In this document: positions 51,031 to 61,032 of the stretch, one piece after another | Position numbering within the stretch: the stretch's first letter is position 1 | Layout of the letters: every line of letters begins with the position of its first letter | Origin: Dichotomocladium elegans | Taxonomy: Eukaryota; Mucoromycota; Mucoromycetes; Mucorales; Lichtheimiaceae | Direction of reading: 5' to 3' | NCBI GenBank assembly: GCA_025716815.1 | Contig: JAIXMN010000013.1 | Coordinates: forward strand, 558,001 to 622,000 | DNA: 64,000 nucleotides | The notes under the pieces: generated by a model | Told to the model about the DNA's origin: nothing | Databases searched by the model: none | Seen by the model: only the letters and a program-made list of their open reading frames with translations | Translations under genes and position numbers: made by a program

Positions 51031-52689
51031 CTTCCAAAGCACATTTTTCACGCCCCTCATGATAAGCGCCCAGTTTTTGACAATGCTCTTAGTGCGGGAA
51101 CAAATTCACAATTAAGCATGGGAGAAGCGGTCCCACTTTCTTGATTCATATACTCACTTTTATTAAAAAGATCCAGGCAGTGTAGCATTTGTGCTCCTGA
51201 TATCCTTACACGCAGGAACTATCACTAACCGAGCAAATAGGAATGGATTTATTCATGCGCTCTATCATCGCCACTTATCGCCTACATCGCGCAATTATGG
51301 GGATTGAACAAAATGTGCTTGGTGCAAACGGTAAACGCACGCTCCCGTCTCAGCAGGAAAAATGCTTTATCCCGTTTTGTCATGAAGTGTATTTCTATAT
51401 GGAGGATACTCTATTTTAAATATTACTAAAATAAGCTGTGCTACGGGACAGCACGTGTCCAAGACGATAAAGCCGCTGCGTCTCAAATGTAGTCGGATTT
51501 GCAGAAATGCCATGGCAACCCTTCATTCATACCGCTCATTCACATACCCTGTCTTACATCAATCCGTCCCTGATCATCTGCGCCAGCGTGATAGAGAAAA
51601 AAGTTACAATTTATTAAAGGTGATTTAACCTTTAGTTAGATATATCATCAGCTCTTTGCTTGTCTGTCCCTACCTCTCCTTATTTGGTATCGTTCTTCCC
51701 CACCCACTTCCATCCAACCTTTTAATCGCGGCCAAGTAACCTTCTCTCAATGTCCAAGTACAGTAATCATTAACTCTCCTTTATTAACTGTAGTATAAGA
51801 GAGTTTGCACGCAATTTAAATTCGTAGATTTGGGTTTCACAAAATCCAGGAAGTGGTATTAGTCTCCTCAGGATAACACCACAAGATAGTGAAAATTGAA
51901 GATGCCAAAATAGTGCAGCAACATCCTGCATCAATTTATCCAGGAACAACATATTTCTCAATGGCCAATCAAAGCACTTTGATTGGCTAACCCATCTATT
52001 GGTGGGAAATCAGCCTATACCCAATAATGCCCATATGTGTCCCTCCTTTTCAAATATATGATTTGTTTCATGGGAAGGAAAGTGAGGATCATGTGATTCC
52101 AAGGTGATACTCATCGTTCCAAAACGAAGACAGCAAACCCCAACCTTGTCTCTAAAGCTACTTTTAAGTGGCAAACGAAAAGGAAATGAACTTCAGTCAT
52201 ACCAGCCTTCTCTTTGAACATCCCTGCGTAACCTAATGCCTCAATACGCTTAAATCTTTCTTCGGCATTTTTCGTTCTCACCATGCCTTGCGTTCATTTT
52301 ATAAAACATATCTTGTTTTAGGAAAGTTTTACATCATACTCAATCGACGGTCACCACACATTGGTAGCAATAGCAGATCAAATGAAACTAATCATGAAAA
52401 TCATATCTGATGTCGACCCTTCTATGTAACGCGTCATACTAATCTGTGGATTTGCATCTCCTTGACTACTAGATGGAAGTCTTCTTGCCTTTAGCATGCT
52501 TCGCATGTTAGATGGAGCAAAGAGTTTGATATTCAACATATTAGTTAGATCCGCAAGCAGGAAACCACCCCTTACTTGAGTAGTTCCTGTTATACGGCAT
52601 TTTCCCAAACTCAAAGTCGCATGTTGCCCAGTTCAGAAGTCATCGGAAGCGCAAGATGACAAATCAAAATGTCAAAAACACGGAAATAG
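51031..52689. other. AT-rich intergenic stretch upstream of the Rap-GAP gene
   Basis: No gene is supported. It contains the CCAAT palindrome at 51964-51987. A short block at about 52610-52650 (CAAAGTCGCATGTTGCCCAG) resembles 40520-40550, which is AAGTCGCACTCTGCCAGTTC. Confidence 0.5.
51964..51987. promoter_or_regulatory. perfect 11-bp palindrome with back-to-back CCAAT boxes
   Basis: GCCAATCAAAG, a 2-bp CA spacer, then CTTTGATTGGC. Each arm holds a CCAAT box, the binding site of the Hap2/3/5 (NF-Y) complex, plus a CTTTGAT element. It lies 0.9 kb upstream of the Rap-GAP gene. The function is inferred from the motif only. Confidence 0.4.
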
Positions 52690-52980
52690 GATGTCGCTTA
52701 AAAAGCCGGCAAACTCATATAATCATTCGGCCGCTTCTCTGATATTTTCATCTCTTTTCGTTCCATACACATTCATTCCGAAATGAGCATACAACTTCTT
52801 TACAAAAATGGACATGGCCATGTTGAATGACGAGTATGGTTGTGTGCTCTCTTTAATCTATCCGTTCACACTCTGTCAGTACAGCAATGAGCATTACAGT
52901 ATGAAAACGACCTTGACAGCACCTTTAAGAAAGGAAGAAGCAGAGTTCGTACACGCATTCTCTACAAAGAACATAAAAGA
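52690..52980 (+). repeat. M repeat module, copy f
   Basis: GCTTCTCTGATATTTTCATC, CATACACATTCATTCCGAAA, TGAGCATACAACTTCTTTAC and AATGGACATGGCCATGTTGA are nearly identical to copy h read on the minus strand. An internal deletion brings the second M block closer than in copy e. Confidence 0.8.
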
Positions 52981-53800
52981 ATGTCAGAATACTCAACCAC
53001 AAGACGGGCTAACTCTTTGGCAAACTCCGGACCGTTGTCCCTCTGTAAGTCTTTAGGAAAACCGCAGTAACAAAAGACATCTGCAACAGAAGGCGTCTCG
53101 CGACAGAAAGAACCAATCTGTCAGGTATGGCTCGCGGAATAAAATGATATTTGCCGTGACCAGTATGTAGTTGTTGTCCATTCGGCGAAGCGGTGTTAAT
53201 CCACATAGATCAGTAGCTCAGTGATTACCTGACTTGTATACAGTGATGTTGCGTAATAGATGGTAACCATGTTGATAATGTTGTAACGTGTGCGCGTTCG
53301 ACACTTAGCAATGGTAATTAAGTGTAGCTTACAGTATTCCATAGTCACCTTGGGGCAGGTGTCATTATTATGAAGTAGCATAGTGAAGATATCTATTGGA
53401 GCTATATGAAGATGAGACTTCTTAATATCGCAGGCTGTTCTCCCCCAGGAGGAGGCATGAAGTAAACAGGCTTTATGGAAGTGGAAAGTTGAAAAAAGCA
53501 GCTCAATTTCGTTTGATGGGCGTGTAGGTTGCCAAGCGTAGAAGCACGATTAATGGTTTCAGATATATTAACCTCGTCTAGCTTCTTGCTCGAGGAAGAT
53601 GGCACGAAGAGTATCTGGGAGAATGTTGGTGATGCCAGGAAAGCGAACGATCTGGGCATATCCATCACACATCGGAGTTGACTCGAAAGAAGTTTCAGTC
53701 CAAACGGTGCGCCAACAAAACAGCACTGTCGATCCTCACCTGCGAGCCTTAGGCACCTCATGTCCAGGATTGGGAACACCCTTGCACCCTTCATACATTG
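52981..53800 (-). mobile_element. degraded Ty3/gypsy retrotransposon pol fragment
   Basis: On the minus strand a reverse-transcriptase relic comes first (53402-53794) with CCFVGAPFGLKLLSSQ, a Ty3/gypsy signature, then IHNL-like and CFFQLSTSIK segments; the catalytic YxDD box is destroyed. About 200 bp further comes an integrase relic (about 52985-53190) with FPKDLQRDNGPEFAKELA around the second catalytic Asp, in another frame. RNase H and most of both domains are missing, and no LTRs are evident. Confidence 0.7.
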
Positions 53801-54464
53801 AAAAATACAGGGACAAGATAGCTACTGTTAGGCAAGAGAAATACTTGATAATACTGTTAAAAATGCACAGACATGAGTCTAAAATTTTGTGTTTTCCGGG
53901 CAAGTCCGGCATGGGTAATGCTGGGGCTATGATATATTTTATTGGCTGCTATTGTTTCACTCGCTCCTTCTTCACCTCAGCAATCAAAATGCTAACGGTC
54001 AGTAATCTTACAGATGACAGCCCTTGATACCAACCAGCTGCAGCATGGGCTTTCATCCCACTATGTTCCCTGGTTTGGGCCTCTGATTGTGCAGGAGATG
54101 CTTGCGACATGTAGTCTTCGGATGACCATCCTAGATACCGACCAAACTGCAGTATAGAACTCTTATCGCTCTATGTTCCTCGATTTGGGTTCTCTTGCAG
54201 AGGTATTTTTTATATCGATATGTACTAATGCACTTGTGTGATTTATATAGGTCATGATGGCGACGTCGCTGTTGGAAACACGGAGGACAGATTCGCATGC
54301 ATCCATGACCATGATCTGAAACGCGCGGAGGTCTATATTGATATAACATGCAGTACACATAGACATATGCTCTTGCGCACTTAATTTTAAAGTATTTCCT
54401 GAGATCAATATCGCATGTCAACCAATTTAGAACCGTTAGATTCACGGAAATGAGATGTCGCTTC

Positions 54465-54890
54465 CATAAAAACACGTCAGCTTTTTTAATATTATCATCT
54501 CGTCTTCTTCCATGAACATTCACTACAAACGAGCAATCAATTTCTTTGCGAAGATGGACAGTGCTACGTTGTTGATGAGCATGGTTGCGCTGAGTTTATG
54601 GATTATATCATTGAGCAGGAAGTGTGCTCTCTTTAACCAATCCAAGTCCCCGTGTAGTATATCTTACAACAATAACGCTGGCATTATTGCTACGCATATA
54701 TTCGGATGAGGAAGCAAGTATTACGCTCACGAACAACTTACGCGGACCAAGGCAAGATGAAGGTTTTGAGCACATTGGCTGTTGCAAAGCAGTTGGGTAT
54801 TCGTGTTCAATCAGCACAGCGATAAGCACTACAATACGAGAAAAAAGCTAATGGCACTTTTAAGGTCGTTCGTGTATTCTCAATGAAGGA
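54465..54890 (+). repeat. M repeat module, copy g
   Basis: ATTATCATCTCGTCTTCTTC, AACGAGCAATCAATTTCTTT, GCGAAGATGGACAGTGC, TTGATGAGCATGGTTGCGC and GTGTGCTCTCTTTAACC follow the M order, and the second block (GTTCAATCAGCACAGCGATA) is also present. With the R2 copy at 54940 it forms the left flank of the EVK gene relic. Confidence 0.8.
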
Positions 54891-54939
54891 ATAATAACCT
54901 GCGGTGGCTGGAAAGCTGGGGTTAGGTATAAAAACCAAT

Positions 54940-55120
54940 ACGCAAACTCGAGTCTTTGAGATAGGATCCTCTCTATTGAATAAAAACAACTATCGTCCCC
55001 CGATTATTTCTTATTAACGTATTTCGCAGTGACGGGACTGATTGCGCAGAACCCTACTCAGTACTTTCTGCGGAAGTGCAATATCATGAACAATAGGGCT
55101 AGGACAATTGAGCAGTATCG
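54940..55120 (+). repeat. R2 repeat module, near-complete copy
   Basis: AACTCGAGTCTTTGAGATAG, GATCCTCTCTATTGAATAAA, ACTCAGTACTTTCTGCGG and AATATCATGAACAATAGGGC are collinear with 23345-23500 and with the partial copy at 16655. Confidence 0.8.
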
Positions 55121-55276
55121 GTAGGATACTGAGCAGCTACTGTGGGAAGGGGATGGTATGCCATAGTCTATTAAATCCCGCCTACGTAAAAGAGAGTGCG
55201 TACTTGTTCTCCTTTTCCTTGACTGCTCAAACAAATCCGTCAGAGCCATAGCTTTTTCCCTGTTTTCCTGCTTGCT

Positions 55277-56783
55277 ATGTCGACTATATCGCATAGAAAA
55301 CGCTCTCGAAAGACACCCAGTGACGAGCTCTGGTGCTTAGACAATATCGAAACACTCGCTGTGAAGAAGGTTCGCGTCTACTTTGCGCACACAAATCGAC
55401 GATCGTACGTAATAAGATACAGGTCTATTTTGGAAAAGTACATCAGTGACACTTCAACAAAGAAAACTTTGCCTGCTGCGCTGCACCAGTGGCAGGCTCG
55501 ATCAACTCCATAGCATTTGGGCAGAACACGCAAGAATAACCACTTCGCTGACTCCTGCGTCATGCTCAGCATTCGTAACCAGCTGATCAAGGAAGAAACC
55601 CCATTGGTGGTCAGCGACAGCAATGGCAGCAGCAAACCGATCATTGCATGCATATTAAACACTTGTGACGCACAAGGCATTTCGAATGAGGTGTTTGACG
55701 TGGGCAATATCAGCAGCAAGACCGATGATGATACTGGAAGATTGGCAGCCTCCCACCCATGGATTATCTTTGACATTGATATGACGAAACTTTCCGACAA
55801 TATCGGGACAAGGCGCACGCTATGGATGAACATTATGTGATGGAAACGGATCTTCGGGAGGCAGCTCGCAACTGCTAATATTTTTATTCCTAGTGCCAGA
55901 TGAACATAGCAGACCCATGATCGATGTTTTTGGGCTTTCCTCGTTATCAGAAATTTGCAGCAGCACATTGGCCGATCTCACGCCTGCGGACGCCGCGAGC
56001 TGCTAGCTCAAGAATGACGGGTCTTTTGAGGTGATTGGTATCATTGATGTACTCGACGACAAGACAACGTCGATCCGTGAGGCCAAACGGGATTTGCTTA
56101 TGCTGTCATCAAGCATGAACGGTGCCAACGCCAATACGACGGAGCTACCTTGCCATGAAATATACAACCAGGACAAGATCGGGGAAATTGAACTGCAAGT
56201 CACTTGTGATGATCGCCTCTTCTCAGAAATGGCGGCTGATCAAGAGGAAGCGTTGCTTTACGCTGGGCGAATAAATTCTGGATGATGGGTCTGGCATTCG
56301 AGCCGACCGGATTATTTCCATTCTTGTCCGGCATGATTTTAGCCATCCATTTGGTTTCGGCGAAGTGAAGCCTGGTAATAGCACCAGCGTCGAATGTGAT
56401 GTGAATATTGATGTATTCGGCTTGGTGTAGTCTCCAAGAGGGGTGATCGATAAATGGGGCTTATGTGCTTGCTTGGCTTCATGATTGACGGGTTTGTTAT
56501 CTCTTGCTTTATTATCACCAGGCACCATGACCGCTTTTACACCATGTTCGAAATTGGCTCTATGACCATTGCCCCCTCATTGACGACCCTGCACAGCTTT
56601 GCCACGAAGCGCAACCTGAGCCTGCTTGCCGCCATCAGCAATTCCTTCTGGGTCAACTATAACACAAGTCCTTCATCTACCACCACCAGAGCTGACGGTC
56701 ATGGCGTGGCACCCGTTTCAGACTATCTGAAGCAAATGAGCAAATCATCCAAAAAACCGCGTGGCCAATCGTCACGTTTCTAA
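55277..56783 (+). pseudogene. decayed gene with an EVK motif (PD-(D/E)XK nuclease-like fold suspected)
   Basis: The frame from ATG 55277 (MSTISHRKRSRKTPSDELW) meets an in-frame TAG at 55511 and then continues in the same frame to 55840. Homologous-looking sequence resumes in another frame at 56031-56285 and shifts at about 56281 to IRADRIISILVRHDFSHPFG followed by FGEVKPGN. A TAG lies in frame at about 56428, another shift comes near 56460, and the remainder is HDRFYTMFEIGSMTIAPSL...LLAAISNSFWVNY. An acidic residue, then E-x-K, then IDKW and FYxMxEI blocks match my recollection of a protein family repeated in Mucorales genomes; the E-x-K motif is typical of the PD-(D/E)XK nuclease fold. Two stops and at least two shifts indicate a pseudogene. 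The family link is from memory. Confidence 0.5.
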
Positions 56784-56954
56784 TGCGGCTACTTTGTTGA
56801 CCTCTCTTATCTTGAATACAATATATATAATTCAACAAACAACATCACGGTCATGACCCTATTGTTCATGTCGTTCCACTTCCAGAGACAGCAATGTGAA
56901 GGCTTGTCGACTTATTCATCATCCGACGAACCACAACTGCCTCGTATAAAAAGT

Positions 56955-57190
56955 GAGTCGTTTTTATTCAATAAAGAGAATCCCATCTAAAAGACTCTAT
57001 TTTATATCTAACTCCAATTCTCCAGCTTCGACACTTGGTCCTCAATGACGTAATCCATAGGCTCAGGGCAGCCTTACTCACAAACAAGATGGCCATGTCC
57101 TTCTTTGTAAAGAGGTTGAATTCTCATTTCGGAATGACTGTGTATGGAAGGAAAAGAGATGAAAGATCAGAGAAGCTGACGGATTTTTAT
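56955..57190 (-). repeat. inverted M-R2 copy h
   Basis: On the minus strand this reads GCTTCTCTGATCTTTCATC, CATACACAGTCATTCCGAAA, ACAAAGAAGGACATGGCC and GAGCCTATGGATTACGTCA (the M part), then, about 15 bp on, GAGTCTTTTAGATGGGATTC and TTTATTGAATAAAAAC (the R2 part). It is the mirror of 54465-55000. Confidence 0.8.
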
Positions 57191-57654
57191 AATGAGTAGT
57201 TTGGGAAATGCTGGATAGAGATAACAGCACGTTCTTTCGTTCCGATAGTAACATGTTTATTAGAACGGCTGAGCTTACGAAGGCATTGATTCCATCCATG
57301 CTCCTCACTCTTAAGCGTGTGGTATATTTTGTGGAAAGTCACAATCATCCAAACACCAGTCCAGTATGATAGTTAAGACTATTTTGAATTCTTTGAAGGC
57401 GCTTCAATGCTGTGAATGAGCTCTGCCCAAAGAGTCAAGTTGCTAGTGAACGAATGCAACGCACATGAACACTATTCCATGTAGTGAACATGGAAGAGAA
57501 ACCAATTGTCTGGCATGGAGATATATCGTTTCACGGTTGAAAAGTGTTCAATTTGAGTTTTCAAGTACTTTGTACAACCCCGCCGCGTTGCTTATGTTCT
57601 AGTTTTATCCAATCAACTCTTGTGCCCTACCCATGGTAGCCTAGTCGAAAAAGG
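57191..57654. other. intergenic
   Basis: No supported gene or matched repeat. Confidence 0.5.
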
Positions 57655-58042
57655 TTATTCCGGTGATGTGCAGAGGTGGGGGGAACTAATGCTAAGACGT
57701 TCGGTTTCAGTTCCGTGAGTAATACGAATTTTTCCTTTGCTCCAATGAAAACATTTTTCTCCTGGGCTTGTCGCAATCCATGCATATTCCCGCCTACAGA
57801 AAAACTTCATCAGAATGCCGAATTCATCCACGAATCTTCTTATTTCTGAAAATACTGTCAAAAGGTAGGTATGGGAAATGCTTACTTTGCACTAGATAGG
57901 GCTGTGGGAAGGCGTCGTCCATTACATCCAAAAAGGCAGGCACGACGGTATGGTTTACTTTAATAGCTATGTCGGGGGCTGAAATTAGATTGATATGATC
58001 ATGCAGATCGATTAGATGCGCGAATGTTAAAAAAGCACTCAT
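57655..58042 (-). CDS. hypothetical protein, two exons
   Basis: ATG 58042 gives MSAFLTFAHLIDLHDHINL and AIKVNHTVVPAFLDVMDDAF. A GTAAGC donor after PYLVQ and a TTTTCAG acceptor 40 bp on join in phase to IRRFVDEFGILMKFFCRREY, ending at TAA 57655. The in-phase consensus intron supports a real gene. I recognise no domain. The true start may be further upstream, since frames continue toward 58300. It is not clearly repeat-derived. Confidence 0.4.
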
Positions 58043-58948
58043 AGGATGTGAAAAAGGAAGATTTTACATTATGAAGGATGGTATGTAATGTCAGAATGCG
58101 TAAATAGAATATCTTCTAAAGAGGATGCACACCAGCGCCGTTGCTACTGAATGTGCGGTAGCTTGTGAAGTGCGGAATAAATAATGTGAGGAGACCTGTC
58201 CGGCATAAAAACTCCTTATTTTCCTTGTTACGCCTAAGGCGATGATATGGACTGGGCTTTTCGATGGACAGGAGGCCTGCCTTGGGACTTTTCCCATGCG
58301 CCACTCATCAATGATATGCAGCCGTATGATTGACTATGCCCATGTTCTAAACCCTTACATGCAATAATTTCTTTGGTTGAGTTTGTTTCAGTTTTCTGTC
58401 ATTGTGGGGGAAACTTAGAAATGACACACAAAGTGACGGGGTCTGAAAACGGAGCTACACTGTTTATGCAAAACCAAGTGACACGCGCAATGTTTGAACA
58501 TGAGATCTTCTCGGAGATGATCGGAAGACACGCGGACGTTTTCCTTTTAATGTGCCACACATCCCCACGCTGTAAAGAATGTATGGGTCTTGATTAGAAA
58601 AGAGAATCTGACTCCTATGCGCAGTGCATATGCACAGCGTTCATTATGGCGAGCAGAGGAAGGAGTAGTTTTATTGTTTGATCTGACCACACCCTTAGCA
58701 GACCCGGAAAGGGTGGAGGCAGGTGGATAACAGCAATGCTGCATTTGATTGGATAGATAAGAACGATCAAAGATAAAGTCCGGGAGAGATAAGGACTATG
58801 AGCTGACTGATTGGCTAAGGCGCTTTTTTATCTTTTGCATCTGACTCCTCTTCCTTTTTCCCTTCCCTCTTTCTCTTCTTCATCCATTTTACTTTACCCA
58901 AATAGTCTCTTCCTATCCTTTTATTCTGAACTATATCTATTGAACTTC
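58043..58948. other. upstream region of the kinase gene
   Basis: Short frames at 58091-58304 and 58373-58597 have no recognisable product. The last 200 bp hold the GATA/CCAAT cluster. A pyrimidine-rich 5' UTR-like stretch covers about 58845-58935, over which the kinase frame happens to stay open. Confidence 0.45.
58741..58815. promoter_or_regulatory. GATA and CCAAT motif cluster upstream of the kinase gene
   Basis: Three AGATAA motifs and a GGATAG occur within about 55 bp, flanked by two ATTGG (inverted CCAAT) motifs at 58748 and 58810. They lie 135-205 bp upstream of the proposed start at 58949. Fungal GATA factors and the CCAAT complex bind such sites; actual use is unproven. Confidence 0.35.
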
Positions 58949-60427
58949 ATGCAATCTACTCCAGCTGCAGATAACCGATTTAACTCATATATGCAATTTA
59001 TTCGTCCATCCCGCCCTCAAGATCCTCCTGCTCGTTCTATTACTTCCAATACCCATAATAAGAAGGCGTCCCTTCTCCATATTGATACCGACTCACTCGG
59101 GATTTCGTACAATGCTTCTGAGACGACTCCCGGGGCTCATTCTTCTACGAGCCAGGGAAATAGGAATGAGGACTCTTACTCTGACATCTTTCGTCGTTTG
59201 AATTTTCCGCACGACAGGCATAGGAGGAACGAGCGAGTAATAGCGTCCCCTCGTTGTCACCATCTCTATGACTTCCGTCAGACCGCGTCCTCTGTGCCAG
59301 AGACTCCGCCACAATTTCTCGTGGACCATCCTCCATTGTCGCCCTCGCCCTCGCCTTCCTCCTCGTGCTCATCGACTGCAGCCTCTCCGATTTGTTGCCC
59401 GGTATCACCGCCATCTGTCGCAGCAAAAGTGCCCCGCAGAGATATTCCGCGCAACAAGTGCCAAATCCGCCGCAGCTCCATCACCTCGCCACCGAGCAGT
59501 GTCTCTGCGAAGTCATGGGAACACATCCGCTCTCCTGCTGCCTCATTTCTCGCTAGTTTCGCATCGCCCATGCTACCGCCGACAGAGGAACAGGATGGCG
59601 ACGAAATCGATGACTACGTTCTCGAGCGGGTCATCGGCACAGGCGGGTTCTCGACGGTTCGCAGCGGCTACAGTATTTCGGACGGTCACAAGGTTGCTGT
59701 TAAGGTCATCAAAAAGACAGCGCTTTCTGAGGCTGAGCAGGCACGACTGGACAAGGAAATTGACATCTGGAAAACCCTTGATCACCCGCATCTGGTCGCG
59801 ATCGAGAAGATTCTTGAGACCGATCACGCCATGTATATTGTCTGCACCTATTGCAGCGGTGGCTCGCTCCTGGATTGGGTTAACCAAAAGGGGCGGCTCT
59901 CCGAGTCAGAGGCACGTGCTATCATTATGGAGCTGTGCAGCGCCCTAAAGTACCTGCACGAGGAGGCACGCATCTGCCACAAGGACATCAAGCTTGAAAA
60001 TATTCTGCTTGACGATCGGCGTCATGTCAAGTTGTGTGACTTTGGCCTCGCTGTCCACGTTCAGCCCTGCAGCGAGAACAGCAACGAAATGAAGTTGGAT
60101 ACGACGAAGACGGTCATTAGCGAGTGCGCAGGCGGGTCTCTAGCCTACGCACCTCCGGAACAGATCGCATCATTGGACTGCATTCCTCATCCATCGACAG
60201 ATATGTGGTCGGTTGGTGTCGTCCTCTATGCGCTTGTCACAGGAAAACTACCGTTCCACGATGAGTATGATCTTAGGTTACAGAATAAGATTCTGCAGGG
60301 CCGCTATGACACCCCCGATGGGATCTCGGCTCAGCTTCAGCAGCTGCTGCACTGCCTCCTGCACCTCAATCCACGTCATCGGTATACTGCACGACAGGTG
60401 ATGCAGTCAGCTTGGTGCCCTGTCTAA
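58949..60427 (+). CDS. Ser/Thr protein kinase with disordered N-terminus
   Basis: A single exon of 492 residues. Residues 1-215 are Ser/Pro-rich and probably disordered (phosphorylation-prone). The kinase domain then contains the Gly loop VIGTGGFSTVRSG, VAVK with the catalytic Lys, the catalytic loop HKDIKLENIL, DFGLAVHV, APPEQ and DMWSVGVVLYALVTGKLPF, and ends close to the C-terminus. All catalytic residues are present. The usual HRD is HKD. Overall it resembles the CAMK/SNF1-like group, but the activation segment has an insertion of about 20 residues between DFG and APPE. I cannot assign an orthologue. The frame is open back to 58811, but that part translates to a Phe/Leu/Ser string from pyrimidine-rich DNA, so the ATG at 58949 (MQSTPAADNRF) is preferred. 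The gene is convergent with the Pil1-like gene. Confidence 0.88.
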   Translation: MQSTPAADNRFNSYMQFIRPSRPQDPPARSITSNTHNKKASLLHIDTDSLGISYNASETTPGAHSSTSQGNRNEDSYSDIFRRLNFPHDRHRRNERVIASPRCHHLYDFRQTASSVPETPPQFLVDHPPLSPSPSPSSSCSSTAASPICCPVSPPSVAAKVPRRDIPRNKCQIRRSSITSPPSSVSAKSWEHIRSPAASFLASFASPMLPPTEEQDGDEIDDYVLERVIGTGGFSTVRSGYSISDGHKVAVKVIKKTALSEAEQARLDKEIDIWKTLDHPHLVAIEKILETDHAMYIVCTYCSGGSLLDWVNQKGRLSESEARAIIMELCSALKYLHEEARICHKDIKLENILLDDRRHVKLCDFGLAVHVQPCSENSNEMKLDTTKTVISECAGGSLAYAPPEQIASLDCIPHPSTDMWSVGVVLYALVTGKLPFHDEYDLRLQNKILQGRYDTPDGISAQLQQLLHCLLHLNPRHRYTARQVMQSAWCPV

Positions 60428-61032
60428 GCACGTTCAATTCCTTATACCACACGTATATCCTTTCTTAATTGCCTTGGCTTCAATCATCCTGTACATATAA
60501 TTTATCCTCTCTCTCTCTCTCCTTCATCGTCATTACCCGTGGAGAAAACACTCGGGGGGTTACAACCCGTTCCCTGTCTATACTTGAAAGAAATAAATAT
60601 ATCCAATGACGTGTACCCATACACCAAATAAGACATGGCATCATTGTGCATAATGCTGCGGAGAGAGTTATGGGCGAGACGTCATACAGATCGGGTGTTC
60701 AGCAAGTGTATGACTCCATGTCTACTGTATTGTAAAGTTCGGGTTGCAGTCTCAAAGTTTCCAACCGAACTAGCAGGGCCCATTCATTCGTCACACTATG
60801 TATTCATCATTATTGCCATGACATTGTAACGAAAAGGAGAAGTCTTTCTCTCCCTTTCGTCATTGTGGATGTAAACAGCAAATATATATATATATATGAT
60901 ATGTGAATGGCTGTTTATCCTGTGAAGCGTCATGTATGAGATGGTCATTGTATTTCTTGGGGGAGGGGTGGGATAGAGGCTAGATGAAGGTTTTTATTAC
61001 ATGCTACAGTATGCAGCGATGTTTGAAAAAAT
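60428..61032. other. intergenic between convergent genes
   Basis: Contains a (CT)n run near 60508-60523 and a (TA)n run near 60881-60896. No gene is supported. Both transcription units presumably end here. Confidence 0.5.

Noticed and set aside
58811..58948. Hydrophobic, signal-peptide-like extension of the kinase
   Set aside because: It is encoded by a CT-rich leader typical of a 5' UTR and is followed by a better start at 58949.
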